Source: Gleimia hominis
GTDB taxonomy: Bacteria; Actinomycetota; Actinomycetes; Actinomycetales; Actinomycetaceae
Direction: 5' to 3'
Assembly (NCBI RefSeq): GCF_032085515.1
Contig: NZ_JASXSX010000001.1
Span: 496,001-560,000, forward strand
DNA: 64,000 nt
Shown here: positions 51,990 through 62,100 of the stretch, in pieces
Numbering within the stretch: position 1 is the first letter of the stretch
Layout of the letters: every line of letters begins with the position of its first letter
Translations under genes and position numbers: made by a program
Notes under the pieces: generated by a model
Seen by the model: only the letters and a program-made list of their open reading frames with translations
The model's database searches: none
What the model was told of the DNA's origin: nothing

Positions 51990-54089
51990 GTGGCTAAGGA
52001 CGCTTCGAAACCTGAAACGCAAGCGTTTGAGGAAGCCTGGGCCGATTTCAAAACCGGTAACTGGACCGAAAACATTGACGTTCGAGATTTCATTCAGCAA
52101 AACTACACGCCTTACGAAGGCGGTGAAGAGTTCCTAGAAGGACCCACAGACAAAACGTTGCGTCTTTGGGACACTCTTGAAAAGAACTACCTTTCCGTCG
52201 AACGTGAACGCCGCGTGTACGACGTTGACGTTGACACGCCCGCCGACGTAGATGCCTTCCCTGCAGGCTACATCAGTGAAGATGATGACGTTGTGGTCGG
52301 CTTGCAAACCGACGTTCCACTTAAACGCGCGATGATGCCTGAGGGCGGGTGGCGCATGGTTGAAACGGCGATTAAAGAAGCCGGTAAAGAACCCAACCCC
52401 GACGTGAAAAAGATCTTTACCCAATACCGTAAGACGCACAACGACGCGGTATTTGACATTTACACGCCCCGCATCCGCGCTGCGCGCTCTTCCCACATCA
52501 TCACCGGCTTGCCCGACGCGTACGGGCGCGGACGCATCATCGGGGACTACCGCCGCGTTGCCCTCTACGGCGTGGACAAACTGATTGAAGAGAAGCAAAA
52601 AGACAAAGACGCCGTTGCTAACCAACCGTTCTCGGAGCACTGGGCGCGCTACCGCGAAGAACACGCGGAGCAAATCAAGGCCCTGAAGAAGCTGAAGAAC
52701 ATGGCTTCCGCATACGGGTTCGACATTTCTAAACCCGCCCAGAACGCGCAAGAAGCCGTGCAGTGGACGTACTTCGGGTACCTGGGTTCCATTAAGAGCC
52801 AAGACGGGGCCGCCATGTCGATCGGGCGCCTATCTGGGTTCTTCGACATTTACTTCGAACGCGACTTCAAACGCGGTGTGCTCGACGAGAAAGCAGCGCA
52901 AGAAATCATCGACTCCCTGGTGATCAAACTGCGGATCGTGCGGTTCCTCCGTACCATCGCGTACGACCAGATTTTCTCGGGCGACCCATATTGGGCCACC
53001 TGGTCGGACGCCGGCTTCGGCGAAGACGGACGCACCCTGGTGACGAAAACGTCTTTCCGCCTGCTGCAAACCCTCATGAACCTCGGGCCCGCACCGGAAC
53101 CGAACATCACGATCTTCTGGAACGAAAACCTTCCCGATGGCTACAAGCGGTTCTGTGCCCGCGTTTCGATTGAAACTTCCTCAATCCAGTATGAGGCCGA
53201 CGACCAGATTCGGTCCCACTGGGGCGACGACGCGGCAATCGCCTGCTGTGTTTCCCCCATGCGGGTAGGTAAGCAAATGCAGTTCTTCGGGGCGCGCGTT
53301 AACGCGGCTAAAGCCCTGCTGTACGCCATCAACGGTGGGCGCGACGAAGTGTCGGGCAAGCAGGTCATGGACGGTTACGAACCAATCAAGTCCGATGGCC
53401 CCCTAGATTTTGATGAGGTCTGGGAAAAGTACGAGCAGATGCTCGACTGGGTGGTGGGCACCTACGTGGAAGCCCTCAACATCATCCACTACTGCCACGA
53501 CCGCTACGCGTACGAAGCAATGGAAATGGCGTTGCATGACTCCGACATTGTCCGCACCATGGGATGCGGTATCGCGGGCCTGTCGATCGTGGCGGACTCC
53601 CTGTCGGCGATCAAATACGCCACCGTGACCCCCGTTCGGGACGAAACAGGGCTGGTTGTGGACTACAAGACGGAAGGGGAATTCCCCCGCTACGGTAACG
53701 ACGATGACCGCGCGGACGACATCGCCGCAACCATCGTGCACACCGTGATGTCCAAGATCAAAGCGATCCCCATGTACCGCGACGCGATCCCAACGCAGTC
53801 GGTTCTGACCATCACCTCGAACGTCGTGTACGGCAAGGCGACCGGGTCGTTCCCCTCAGGGCACGAAGCGGGAACCCCATTTGCACCGGGTGCTAACCCC
53901 GAAAACGGGGCAGACACCCACGGGATGCTGGCTTCCATGCTTTCGGTCGGTAAACTCGACTACACGGACGCCCTCGACGGCATCTCACTGACCAACACCA
54001 TCATCCCCTCGTCGCTGGGCCGCGACCTGAGCGAACAGGTATCGAACCTGGTTGGCATCATGGACGCCGGCTTCATCAAGCAAGACTAA
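51990..54089 (+). CDS. pflB: Pyruvate formate-lyase core (lacks C-terminal glycyl radical domain)
   Basis: A 699-residue core of formate C-acetyltransferase, which cleaves pyruvate with CoA to acetyl-CoA and formate. The adjacent active-site cysteines are Cys419-Cys420 in AIACCVSPM, exactly where E. coli PflB has them. The protein ends at LVGIMDAGFIKQD, the point where E. coli PflB (760 residues) continues into the glycyl-radical segment. That segment is encoded separately at 54212. Starts at GTG 51990 after AAGGAG. Activase follows at 54485. PFL is the anaerobic route for pyruvate and the formate source for the FNT channel. Confidence 0.95.
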   Translation: MAKDASKPETQAFEEAWADFKTGNWTENIDVRDFIQQNYTPYEGGEEFLEGPTDKTLRLWDTLEKNYLSVERERRVYDVDVDTPADVDAFPAGYISEDDDVVVGLQTDVPLKRAMMPEGGWRMVETAIKEAGKEPNPDVKKIFTQYRKTHNDAVFDIYTPRIRAARSSHIITGLPDAYGRGRIIGDYRRVALYGVDKLIEEKQKDKDAVANQPFSEHWARYREEHAEQIKALKKLKNMASAYGFDISKPAQNAQEAVQWTYFGYLGSIKSQDGAAMSIGRLSGFFDIYFERDFKRGVLDEKAAQEIIDSLVIKLRIVRFLRTIAYDQIFSGDPYWATWSDAGFGEDGRTLVTKTSFRLLQTLMNLGPAPEPNITIFWNENLPDGYKRFCARVSIETSSIQYEADDQIRSHWGDDAAIACCVSPMRVGKQMQFFGARVNAAKALLYAINGGRDEVSGKQVMDGYEPIKSDGPLDFDEVWEKYEQMLDWVVGTYVEALNIIHYCHDRYAYEAMEMALHDSDIVRTMGCGIAGLSIVADSLSAIKYATVTPVRDETGLVVDYKTEGEFPRYGNDDDRADDIAATIVHTVMSKIKAIPMYRDAIPTQSVLTITSNVVYGKATGSFPSGHEAGTPFAPGANPENGADTHGMLASMLSVGKLDYTDALDGISLTNTIIPSSLGRDLSEQVSNLVGIMDAGFIKQD

Positions 54090-54127
54090 GCGCGGGGCTA
54101 ACCAACGCAGCGGTAAACATAACCACA

Positions 54128-54196
54128 AGGGTTCGCGCGGAACCTCAACGAGCAGAACTAGCTATAGGGTTCGCGCAGAACCTCAAGAAGCAAAAT
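54128..54196 (+). repeat. Two direct repeats with internal hairpin between pflB and the radical domain gene
   Basis: AGGGTTCGCGCGGAACCTCA (54128) and AGGGTTCGCGCAGAACCTCA (54166) start 38 bp apart and extend about 31 bp. Each contains GGTTC...GAACC, a 5-bp stem hairpin. They could tune the ratio of the two PFL parts. Confidence 0.75.
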
Positions 54197-54211
54197 AATA
54201 AGGAGACAAAA

Positions 54212-54463
54212 ATGGCAACCATGACTTTTGAACAGCGCCTGGCGTCCATGAAAGAAAACCGGGCGGATAACGGTGGGGTAAAAGGCCTGTACCACGCGAA
54301 CATCAACGTGCTTAACCGCGAAACGCTGGAAGACGCGATGGAGAACCCAGAGAAGTACCCGCAGCTGACGGTCCGCGTGTCGGGTTACGCCGTGAACTTT
54401 GTGCGCCTAACGCGTGAACAGCAGCTAGACGTGCTGTCGCGCACGTTCCACGACGGCATGTAA
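54212..54463 (+). CDS. grcA: Separate glycyl-radical domain protein (GrcA-like)
   Basis: An 83-residue protein nearly identical in pattern to the last 60 residues of E. coli PflB: NINVLNRETLEDAMENPEKY and the radical loop TVRVSGYAVNF with Gly58. The end RTFHDGM matches RTFTQSM. In E. coli a protein like this (YfiD/GrcA) repairs PFL cleaved by oxygen. Here pflB itself lacks this part, so the small protein must supply the radical to make an active enzyme. Good ribosome site AAGGAG. Lies between pflB and the activase. Confidence 0.93.
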   Translation: MATMTFEQRLASMKENRADNGGVKGLYHANINVLNRETLEDAMENPEKYPQLTVRVSGYAVNFVRLTREQQLDVLSRTFHDGM

Positions 54464-54484
54464 GTTTGAGGGATTAACTCGATT

Positions 54485-55387
54485 TTGAGTGAACAACTCG
54501 ATAGGGGCGGTGCGTTCTGGCAGACGGAGGGTCTGACCGGGGAGTACCGCCCCGAACCGTTAGAAGAAGAAGTCCCCAGGGTTTCTGGGGCGGGCCTGCA
54601 GGGGATTAAGAAGGCTCCGGAGTTGGATCGGCACGCGCATTTTGAAGCGGTGCGGGCCGGGGAGATTGGTTCCGTGCACTCGTGGGAGTTAGTGACCGCG
54701 GTTGATGGGCCGGGCACGCGCATGACCACGTTCTTCGCGGGCTGTCCACTGCGATGCCTGTACTGCCACAACCCCGACACGTTCAAAATGCGTAACGGTA
54801 CCCCCGTGATGACCGATGACCTGATGGACCGGATCCGCCGGTATAAAGCCGTGTTCCGGGCCAGTAAAGGTGGGGTCACGTTCTCGGGTGGGGAACCGCT
54901 GATGCAACCGAAGTTCCTTGAGAACCTGCTGGTGCGGTGCCGGGAACAGGGGATCCACACGACGATCGACACGTCGGGTTTCCTAGGACGGTCTGCGACG
55001 GACACGATTTTGGATAACTTGAACCTCGTGCTGCTTGACGTCAAATCTGGGGACCCGGACACGTACAAGAAAACGACTTCGCGCCCCCTGGAACCCACCG
55101 TGCAGTTCGGAAACGTGCTCGCGCAGCGGGGGATTCCCGTGTGGACCCGGTTCGTGCTGGTCCCGGGGCTCACGGACGATCCGGATAACGTGGAGCAAGC
55201 CGCGCGGATAGTGAGCGCGTGGCCGAACGTGGAGCGGGTTGAAGTGCTCCCGTTCCACCAGATGGCACGCGATAAATGGGACAGCCTGGGCATCGACTAC
55301 CAGTTAGCTGACGTGGAACCCCCGTCGAAACAAGCCACGGAGGCAGCGCGGAACATATTCCGCGATCACGGCCTCACCGTGTTCTAA
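54485..55387 (+). CDS. pflA: Pyruvate formate-lyase activating enzyme
   Basis: A 300-residue radical SAM enzyme. The iron-sulfur motif is Cys87-x3-Cys91-x2-Cys94 in GCPLRCLYCHNPDT, followed by GGVTFSGGEPLMQPKF for SAM. It abstracts hydrogen from the glycine in the separate radical domain (Gly58 of the 54212 gene). The first 58 residues extend beyond the usual PflA start; the TTG at 54485 is the first in-frame start and has only a distant GAGGG, so a later start near residue 57 is possible. Completes the PFL operon. Confidence 0.93.
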   Translation: MSEQLDRGGAFWQTEGLTGEYRPEPLEEEVPRVSGAGLQGIKKAPELDRHAHFEAVRAGEIGSVHSWELVTAVDGPGTRMTTFFAGCPLRCLYCHNPDTFKMRNGTPVMTDDLMDRIRRYKAVFRASKGGVTFSGGEPLMQPKFLENLLVRCREQGIHTTIDTSGFLGRSATDTILDNLNLVLLDVKSGDPDTYKKTTSRPLEPTVQFGNVLAQRGIPVWTRFVLVPGLTDDPDNVEQAARIVSAWPNVERVEVLPFHQMARDKWDSLGIDYQLADVEPPSKQATEAARNIFRDHGLTVF

Positions 55388-55389
55388 AC

Positions 55390-55537
55390 CGCCTCTGAAA
55401 ACTTGGGGCACTTCCGTAAGCACTGCCCGTAACGGTCTTGGAACGCGTCCGTAACGCCTCTGAAAACTTGGGGCACTTCCGTAAGCACTGCCCGTAATTG
55501 TCTTGGAACGCGTCCGTAACGCCTCTGAAAACTTGGG
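55390..55537. repeat. 65-bp direct repeats downstream of pflA
   Basis: CGCCTCTGAAAACTTGGGGC begins copies at 55390 and 55455, and a partial copy at 55520. The two full copies are nearly identical over 65 bp. The repeat lies between pflA and the isomerase gene and holds no reading frame. Confidence 0.88.
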
Positions 55538-55639
55538 AAACTACCGAACGCAACCCCGCGTGTAAGCGGAGGCGCTAGCCTGGAGTTAAGACAGCTAGTT
55601 GCCCGTGGGTGGGCGGTAGTTCCAACGAGGGGATGCGTT

Positions 55640-56971
55640 ATGAGCTGGTTAGATTCCATTGAACACAACCGTTGGTTGAGTAAGCATTTGCAGGCGCTGG
55701 TTGAAACCGGTCGGTCCGCGATGGTGCCAACGGGGTTTGGGATGTTGAATCCCGATGGGAGTATTGACAAGACCCGCCCGGTGGATCTGGCTGCCACCGC
55801 CCGGTTTACCTACGTGTTCTGTTTAGCTACCGAACTGGGGATTCCGGGGTCGCGTAAGTATGCGGACCACGGGGTGCGGTGTTTACGTAAGTATTTTAAG
55901 GACCCGGAGTTTGACGGTTGGTTTTTCGCGATTGAACACCAGCCGGATGCGGATGGCAACGGGGTGCCGCACGGTGAGGATGGGGCGTGGAAACGCCAGT
56001 ATTCGAACGCGTTCTTGCTGTTAGCGGCGGCGTCGGCAACGGTGGCTAACCGGCCGGGTGGTAACGAGCTCCTGCTGGAAGCGATGCGGGACCAAGAGGC
56101 GCATTGGTGGGACGAAACTGTGGATCGGGTGCGGGCCCGCTATAACCGCGACTATTCGGAGTTGGCGGATTACCGGGGCATGGACTCCAACTTGCACACG
56201 ACGGAAGCGTACCTCGCGGTCGCGGAAGTGATGGACGATCCGGTGTGGATAGACCGGGCTACCGCGATTTTGCGGTTCGTGTACGAAGAGGCGTCGAATA
56301 ACGATTGGCGGGTGGGGGAACACTACGATTCCAACTGGGAGCCGCTGAGGAATTACCCGGGGCATTCGCGCGGTGTGCAGCACTTTCCGAATGCGGTGGT
56401 GATTGGCCACCAGATGGAGTGGGCTCGGCTTGCCGTTCACGTGCGGGCGGCTAATAAAACGATTGGGCGCACCTCACCGGATTGGCTTTTGGAACTGTCC
56501 CAAGAGATGTTTGAACGCGCCCGCGTGGACGGGTGGCGTCGTAACGGGAAACCGGGGTTCGTGTATTCCGTTGATTTTGAGGGCAATGTGGTGGATGCGT
56601 CCCGGATGCAGTGGATTGTTTCTGAGGGGATTGCCGCAACGATTGCCCTGCGGCAAGCGGTGTTGGATGACGGCGGAAGTATTGGTTCCGTGGAGCACTA
56701 CGACCACCACTACCGTTCGTGGTTGGATTACGTGGAGGAGTACGTGATTGAGCAGCCCGGGTATTGGCACCGGTGCCTGTCGGAAGATAATGAGGTCACG
56801 GAGTCTTACCTGCCGGGTTTGAAAGACAATTACCACGCGGTGCAGGCACTGTTGATGCCCCGGTTGCCGCTGTGGCCGCCGTTTGCTGCGGCGATTTCGA
56901 GGGGCCTGTTGGATAAACCGCATCAGCCAGAGCGGGAGGCGAAAGGGTGGCGGTTGGGCCGTCGCCGGTAG
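55640..56971 (+). CDS. AGE-family sugar isomerase (YihS-like)
   Basis: A 443-residue (alpha/alpha)6-barrel protein of the N-acylglucosamine 2-epimerase family. It follows E. coli YihS closely: EHNRWLSKHLQALVETG, VPTGFGMLNPDGSI, NLHTTEAYLAVAEVMDDPVWIDRA, GEHYDSNWEPL, and HQMEWARLAVHVRA, with active-site histidines. YihS interconverts mannose, fructose and glucose, or sulfoquinovose and its keto sugar. No sulfoquinovose pathway neighbours are seen, so a mannose-type isomerase is more likely. GAGGGGAT precedes the ATG. Confidence 0.85.
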   Translation: MSWLDSIEHNRWLSKHLQALVETGRSAMVPTGFGMLNPDGSIDKTRPVDLAATARFTYVFCLATELGIPGSRKYADHGVRCLRKYFKDPEFDGWFFAIEHQPDADGNGVPHGEDGAWKRQYSNAFLLLAAASATVANRPGGNELLLEAMRDQEAHWWDETVDRVRARYNRDYSELADYRGMDSNLHTTEAYLAVAEVMDDPVWIDRATAILRFVYEEASNNDWRVGEHYDSNWEPLRNYPGHSRGVQHFPNAVVIGHQMEWARLAVHVRAANKTIGRTSPDWLLELSQEMFERARVDGWRRNGKPGFVYSVDFEGNVVDASRMQWIVSEGIAATIALRQAVLDDGGSIGSVEHYDHHYRSWLDYVEEYVIEQPGYWHRCLSEDNEVTESYLPGLKDNYHAVQALLMPRLPLWPPFAAAISRGLLDKPHQPEREAKGWRLGRRR

Positions 56972-56982
56972 CTGGGCCTGCG

Positions 56983-57552
56983 CTAGTTTGATTCCTCTGC
57001 CACTAGCTTGAACGTGTCTGGGTCCAGTTGTTCTAGTACATGAGGGATGAGCGGGCCCACTACGGTGATGGTGTCTTTTACGCCGCCGCGCGACCCGGCG
57101 GAGTTGACGATGAGTACCCCGTCGGAATCTTGGGAGGTTACGCCCACGAGTCCGCGCGACAGGGACGCCAGTGGGGTCATCGACAGGCCTTGCTGCGCGA
57201 TTTGCCAGCGAATCGCATCCAGGTGTGCGGCCAGTAGCGGTTCAGTTGCTTGAGGGGTGACGTCGCTCGAAGTCACACCGGTTCCACCGCAGGTGAGGAT
57301 CACCCGGGCGCCGCGCGCGATTGCATCTTTGATTGCGCCTTGTACCTCAGCGGAATCTTCGTCCACCAGAACGAGGTCTGGGGTGTCAACTTGGTGTTTT
57401 CCCAGCAGCTCTCGTGCTAGGTTACCGGCACTGTCAGGTTGTGTGGCACGAATGCGGTCGTGCGCTACCACAATTACCGCACCTGCGACGCGTTGTCGTA
57501 GTTTTGCCAGTTTCTTCTGTTTCATCTTCGAGTTGGTGTTCTTATCGCCCAT
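56983..57552 (-). CDS. Molybdenum cofactor biosynthesis protein (MogA/MoaB type)
   Basis: A 189-residue protein with the molybdopterin-binding signature LTCGGTGVTSSDVTPQAT and VIVNSAGSRGGVKDT. These proteins adenylate molybdopterin before molybdate insertion. It lies next to narK and narG, whose product needs the Mo cofactor. GAGGGGG fits the ATG at 57552. Confidence 0.9.
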   Translation of the reverse strand: MGDKNTNSKMKQKKLAKLRQRVAGAVIVVAHDRIRATQPDSAGNLARELLGKHQVDTPDLVLVDEDSAEVQGAIKDAIARGARVILTCGGTGVTSSDVTPQATEPLLAAHLDAIRWQIAQQGLSMTPLASLSRGLVGVTSQDSDGVLIVNSAGSRGGVKDTITVVGPLIPHVLEQLDPDTFKLVAEESN

Positions 57553-57741
57553 CCCTTACCCCCTCATTTATGTAATTATGGACTTACTTTAATTGTGTTT
57601 GTGCTCGTCGCATCCCGGGTCTGGCGACCCTCAAGAAAGCCCTTGCAGTCAGCACATTCTCTCCCACTATATTAAACCGGAAAAAGGTGTGAATATTTGT
57701 GGAATGCTAGGGCCGATAAGTAGTAAATGCGTGAGGATGAC

Positions 57742-59055
57742 ATGGTAAGTAAGGAATCAAAATACCTCCTAAAGGGGTGGGATCCGAACGATCCCAAGAA
57801 GTGGAACGCCAGCATTGCGTGGCGCACCCTAGCGATTAGTACGTTCTCAATGATCCTCGCGTTCTGCGTGTGGTTCCTAGTGTCAGCGATCGCGCCGAAA
57901 CTAAACGAAATCGGTTTTGACCTGACGAAGGCGCAACTGTATTGGCTCACGTCGATGCCGGGCTTGTCGTGCGGGGTGCTGCGTTTGATCTACACGTTCC
58001 TACCGCCAATTGTGGGCACGCGTAAACTCGTGGGCATTTCCTCACTGCTGTACATAATCCCGATGCTCGGCTGGTTTTTTGCCGTGCAGAACACGAACAC
58101 GCCGTACTGGTGGCTGCTGACCCTAGCGTTTATGTGCGGTATCGGCGGCGGGTCGTTCTCTGGCTACATGCCGTCCACCGGCTACTTCTTCCCTAAACGC
58201 CTGTCGGGCACCGCTTTGGGCCTGCAGGCCGGCATTGGGAACCTGGGAATGTCAATCATTCAGCTGGTTGGGCCACTGCTGATGGGTTTCTCATTGTTTG
58301 GTCTCACCTGGTTGTCTCCGCAGCATGGTGACGGCGGCCCCCTATGGGTTCACAATGCGGCCGCGTTCTTCATTCCGTGGTGCATTGTGGCTGCGATTTT
58401 GGCATTTTGGTTGTTGAGGGACGTGCCGATCCAAGCGAATATTAAACAGCAGCTAGACATTTTCTCTAACCCCAACACCTGGTACATGACGGTGCTGTAC
58501 GTGATGACGTTCGGGATTTTCTCGGGGTTCTCTGCCGTGTTCGGACTGTTGATTAACGACAACTTCGGGGCTCAGTCACCACTGAAGCTCGCGGTTACGG
58601 GCGCGTCATTCGCGTTCCTCGGGCCCCTGATCGGTTCCGTGGTGCGGATGCTGTGGGGCCCGTTTTGTGACAAAATGGGTGGAGCGATTTGGACGTTCAT
58701 CTCGGGCGTGGGGATGGCGGTGTCACTCGCAGTGGGGGGCTACTTCCTCATGAATCCGAAGAGTAAAACGGACTTCTACTTTTTCTTAACTGCAATGCTG
58801 GTAATGTTCTTGTTCTCTGGGTTCGGAAACGCGGGGACGTTCAAGCAGATGCCGATGATCATGCCGGCGCGTCAGGCCGGAGGGGCGATTGGTTTCACCG
58901 CTGCTGTGGCGTCATTGGGGCCGTTCGTGGTTTCGATGGCACTAACAGCGGTGTCGGCTTCCACCTGGTTCTTTATTTGCGCGGTGTTCTGCGTGGTCGG
59001 ATCCGTGTTGTGCTGGAAGCAGTACGCGCGCAAAGGGGCGCCGTTCCCAGGCTAG
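57742..59055 (+). CDS. narK: NarK-type nitrate/nitrite transporter
   Basis: About 437 residues with twelve helices and NNP family motifs: WLTSMPGLSCGVLRLIYTF in the first third and GFGNAGTFKQMPMIMP plus GGAIGFTAAVASLGPF near the end. It moves nitrate in and nitrite out. ATG 57742 has TGAGG 5 bp upstream; the ATG at 57727 has none. narG follows. Confidence 0.92.
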   Translation: MVSKESKYLLKGWDPNDPKKWNASIAWRTLAISTFSMILAFCVWFLVSAIAPKLNEIGFDLTKAQLYWLTSMPGLSCGVLRLIYTFLPPIVGTRKLVGISSLLYIIPMLGWFFAVQNTNTPYWWLLTLAFMCGIGGGSFSGYMPSTGYFFPKRLSGTALGLQAGIGNLGMSIIQLVGPLLMGFSLFGLTWLSPQHGDGGPLWVHNAAAFFIPWCIVAAILAFWLLRDVPIQANIKQQLDIFSNPNTWYMTVLYVMTFGIFSGFSAVFGLLINDNFGAQSPLKLAVTGASFAFLGPLIGSVVRMLWGPFCDKMGGAIWTFISGVGMAVSLAVGGYFLMNPKSKTDFYFFLTAMLVMFLFSGFGNAGTFKQMPMIMPARQAGGAIGFTAAVASLGPFVVSMALTAVSASTWFFICAVFCVVGSVLCWKQYARKGAPFPG

Positions 59056-59090
59056 GGGCCGGGACGGTGCTGGGCGGGTGATTCTTGAAA

Positions 59091-59121
59091 AGCACGAGGT
59101 TCTTAACAGCACGAGGTTCTT
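59091..59121. repeat. Two 14-bp direct repeats before narG
   Basis: AGCACGAGGTTCTT occurs at 59091-59104 and 59108-59121 (17-bp period), and a weaker copy may follow. Position 70-100 bp before narG suggests a regulatory or leader role. Confidence 0.6.
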
Positions 59122-59189
59122 GAAGGACGCGGGGTTCGCCAGGGTAGTGGCAGCGTTTGGGCACAGACAGATTTGCGGAAAGGGTAACG

Positions 59190-62100
59190 ATGGCTAACTC
59201 ATCTTTATTGAAACTGGGCGCTAAACTGCGCAGAGGTGATGTCAGTGAAGACGCGCGGCAAATGTTTTTGCTGGGTGGGCGGGAAGCCGACAACTTTTAC
59301 CGCCAGCGCTTCAGCCATGACAAGGTTGTGCGTTCTACCCATGGGGTGAACTGCACGGGTTCGTGTTCTTGGCGCGTGTTCGTTAAGGATGGGTTGATCA
59401 CGTGGGAGGCTCAGGCGGTGGACTACCCGTCCACGGGTCCGGATATGCCTGACTACGAGCCGCGTGGGTGCCCGCGTGGCGCCGCGTTTTCTTGGTATGA
59501 GTATTCCCCAACCCGTATCCGCTACCCTTATATTCGTTCGGTGCTTCTTGAGGCGTACCGGGAAGCTAAGAAGTCTCACTCAGATCCGGTGGATGCGTGG
59601 AATGCGGTGGCCTCAGACCCGAAGTTGGCGAAGCGTTACAAGTCGCAGCGCGGTAAAGGTGGGATGGTGCGGGCTACGTGGCAGGAAGCCACGGAAATCA
59701 CGGCGGCCGCAACGGTTTCAACCATCAAGGAGTACGGTCCTGATCGCCTCGCGGGCTTCTCGGTGATTCCTGCGATGTCCATGGTCTCTTACGGTGCGGG
59801 CGCACGCTTCCTAGAGCTCTTGGGTGGCACCATGCTTTCGTTCTACGACTGGTACGCGGACTTGCCAATGGCCTCACCGCAAGTATTTGGGGATCAAACG
59901 GACGTGCCTGAGGCCGGCGACTGGTTCAACGCCACCTACCTGCTGGTGTGGGGTTCGAACCTGCCACTTACCCGCACGCCCGACGCACACTTCATGACGG
60001 AGGCGCGTTACCACGGGCAGAAAATGGTATCGATCAACCCGGACTATTCAGACAACACGAAGTTTGCGGACGAGTGGTTGCGCGTGAACCCGGGTACCGA
60101 TGCGGCATTAGCGCTCGGGATGGGGCACGTGATCCTCAAGGAATTCCACGTGAAGAAGCAAACCCCGTACTTCCTGGACTACATGCGCAAGTACACTGAC
60201 AGCCCGTTCTTGGTGAAACTGGAGCAGACAGAGCAGGGGCTGGTGCCGGGCAAGTTCCTCACGGTACAGGACGTGACGAGTGTTTCGGAGCAGACGAAGA
60301 ACGCGCCGAAACCGGAAGCGCGGTACCTGGTGATGGATAAAGATGGGACGGTTAAAGACCCGCGTGGCACTATGGCGGACCGGTTTAGTCCCGAGGGGCA
60401 TGGCCACTGGAATTTGAAGATGGAGGGCGTGGACCCCGTGATGAGCCTCGCGGAGGTGAGCGGAAAGCCAACCGAGGTGACTCTGCCGCGCTTCGATCTG
60501 GTGCCCGATGGCAAAGCGGCCCAGCACTCGGTGGGTGCGGGCGCGGTTAAACGCGGAGTGCCGGCCATTAACTACGACGGCCACTGGGTCACCACGGTGT
60601 ACGACCTGCTGCTCGCTCAATACGGGGTGGAGCGCGAGGGTCTGCCGGGGCAGTGGCCAGAGGGGTACGCGGATACTTCTAGCCCGTGCACCCCGGGTTG
60701 GGCGGAGTCGATCACGGGGGTACCTGCGAACGCGACCATCCGGGTTGGTCGGGAGTTCGCGCAGAACGCGGACGATTCGAAGGGCCGCTCTCAGATCGTG
60801 TTGGGGGCGGGTACTAACCACTATTTCCACTCCGACCAGGTGTACCGCACAATCTTGGCCCTGACGTCGATGTGTGGCACGCAGGGTGTGAACGGTGGTG
60901 GCTGGGCGCACTACGTGGGGCAAGAGAAGGTGCGTCCAGTGGCATCATTCCAGCACTACGCATTCGGCTTGGATTGGCACCGGCCGCCGCGCCACATGAT
61001 TTCCACGGGATTTTGGTATTTAGCAACCGAGCAGTGGCGTTACGACGCGTTGAAAACCTCGCGGTTAGCGTCCGCGGTTTCGACCGCGAAGGTTGAGGAC
61101 GTGAACGTTGCGGATTCATTGTTGGAAGCGCAAGAACGCGGGTGGACACCCACGTACCCGCAGTTCAACAAGTCACCTCTGCAGTTAGGACGCGAAGCGA
61201 AAGCCGCAGGTTTGGATGTGGGCCCGTATGTGGCGCAAGAGCTGGAGGCGGGTCGGTTGGAGTTCGCGTCTAAAGACCCATCTAATCCGGTGAACTACCC
61301 GCGGGTGTTGTTTAACTGGCGGACGAACCTGCTGGGCTCTTCCGCGAAGGGCACGGAGTACTTTTTGCGGCACATGCTGGGTGCCGATAATGACGTGCAG
61401 GGTGAGGAACTGGGTGAAGCGCAGCGGCCCAAGCACATGCGGTGGCGGGAGCAGGGCGCGGACGGCAAGTTGGATTTGTTTGTGACCGCAGATTTTCGCA
61501 ACACCTCTACCACGTTGCATTCGGACATCGTGTTCCCAGCTGCTACCTGGTACGAGAAGCACGACTTGTCGACCACGGACATGCATCCGTACATCCACAC
61601 GTTTAACGCGGCGATTAACCCGCCGTGGGAGGCGCGCACGGACTTTGAGCTGTATTCAAACCTGGCGGACAAGGTCTCTGAGCTAGCTGCCGGCCACCTG
61701 GGAGTGGAAACAGACGTGGTGGCGTGCCCGTTGAACACGGATACGCCCGACGAGCTGGCTAACCCAAATGGGGTGGTGGTGCCGCGCGCGGAATGCGGGT
61801 GGGTGCCGGGGCAGAATATGCCGAAGATTGTGCCGGTAGAGAGGGACTATTCGGCGATTGGGCAAAAATTCAAGTCGATTGGCCCGCTGCTTGAAAAACT
61901 GGGGGAGACGGTTAAAGGCGTCACGCTGCACCCGGAGCCCGAAGTGAAAGAGATGGCGAAAGAGTACGGGCTAGTGGACACCCCGATTGGCCCGCGCCCG
62001 TCGTTAGCTACTGATTTGGCGGCGTGCGAGTTCATTTTGAAGTTCTCGGGCGCTACGAACGGGAGGCTGGCTACCCGCGGTTTTGAACAGCTGCAAGAAA

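Noticed and set aside
55390..55537. Insertion sequence or CRISPR remnant
   Set aside because: No terminal inverted repeats, no transposase, no spacer pattern; simply a tandem duplication.
57553..57741. FNR/CRP-like site in the mogA-narK gap
   Set aside because: No TTGATNNNNATCAA or TGTGANNNNNNTCACA match found by eye in the gap.
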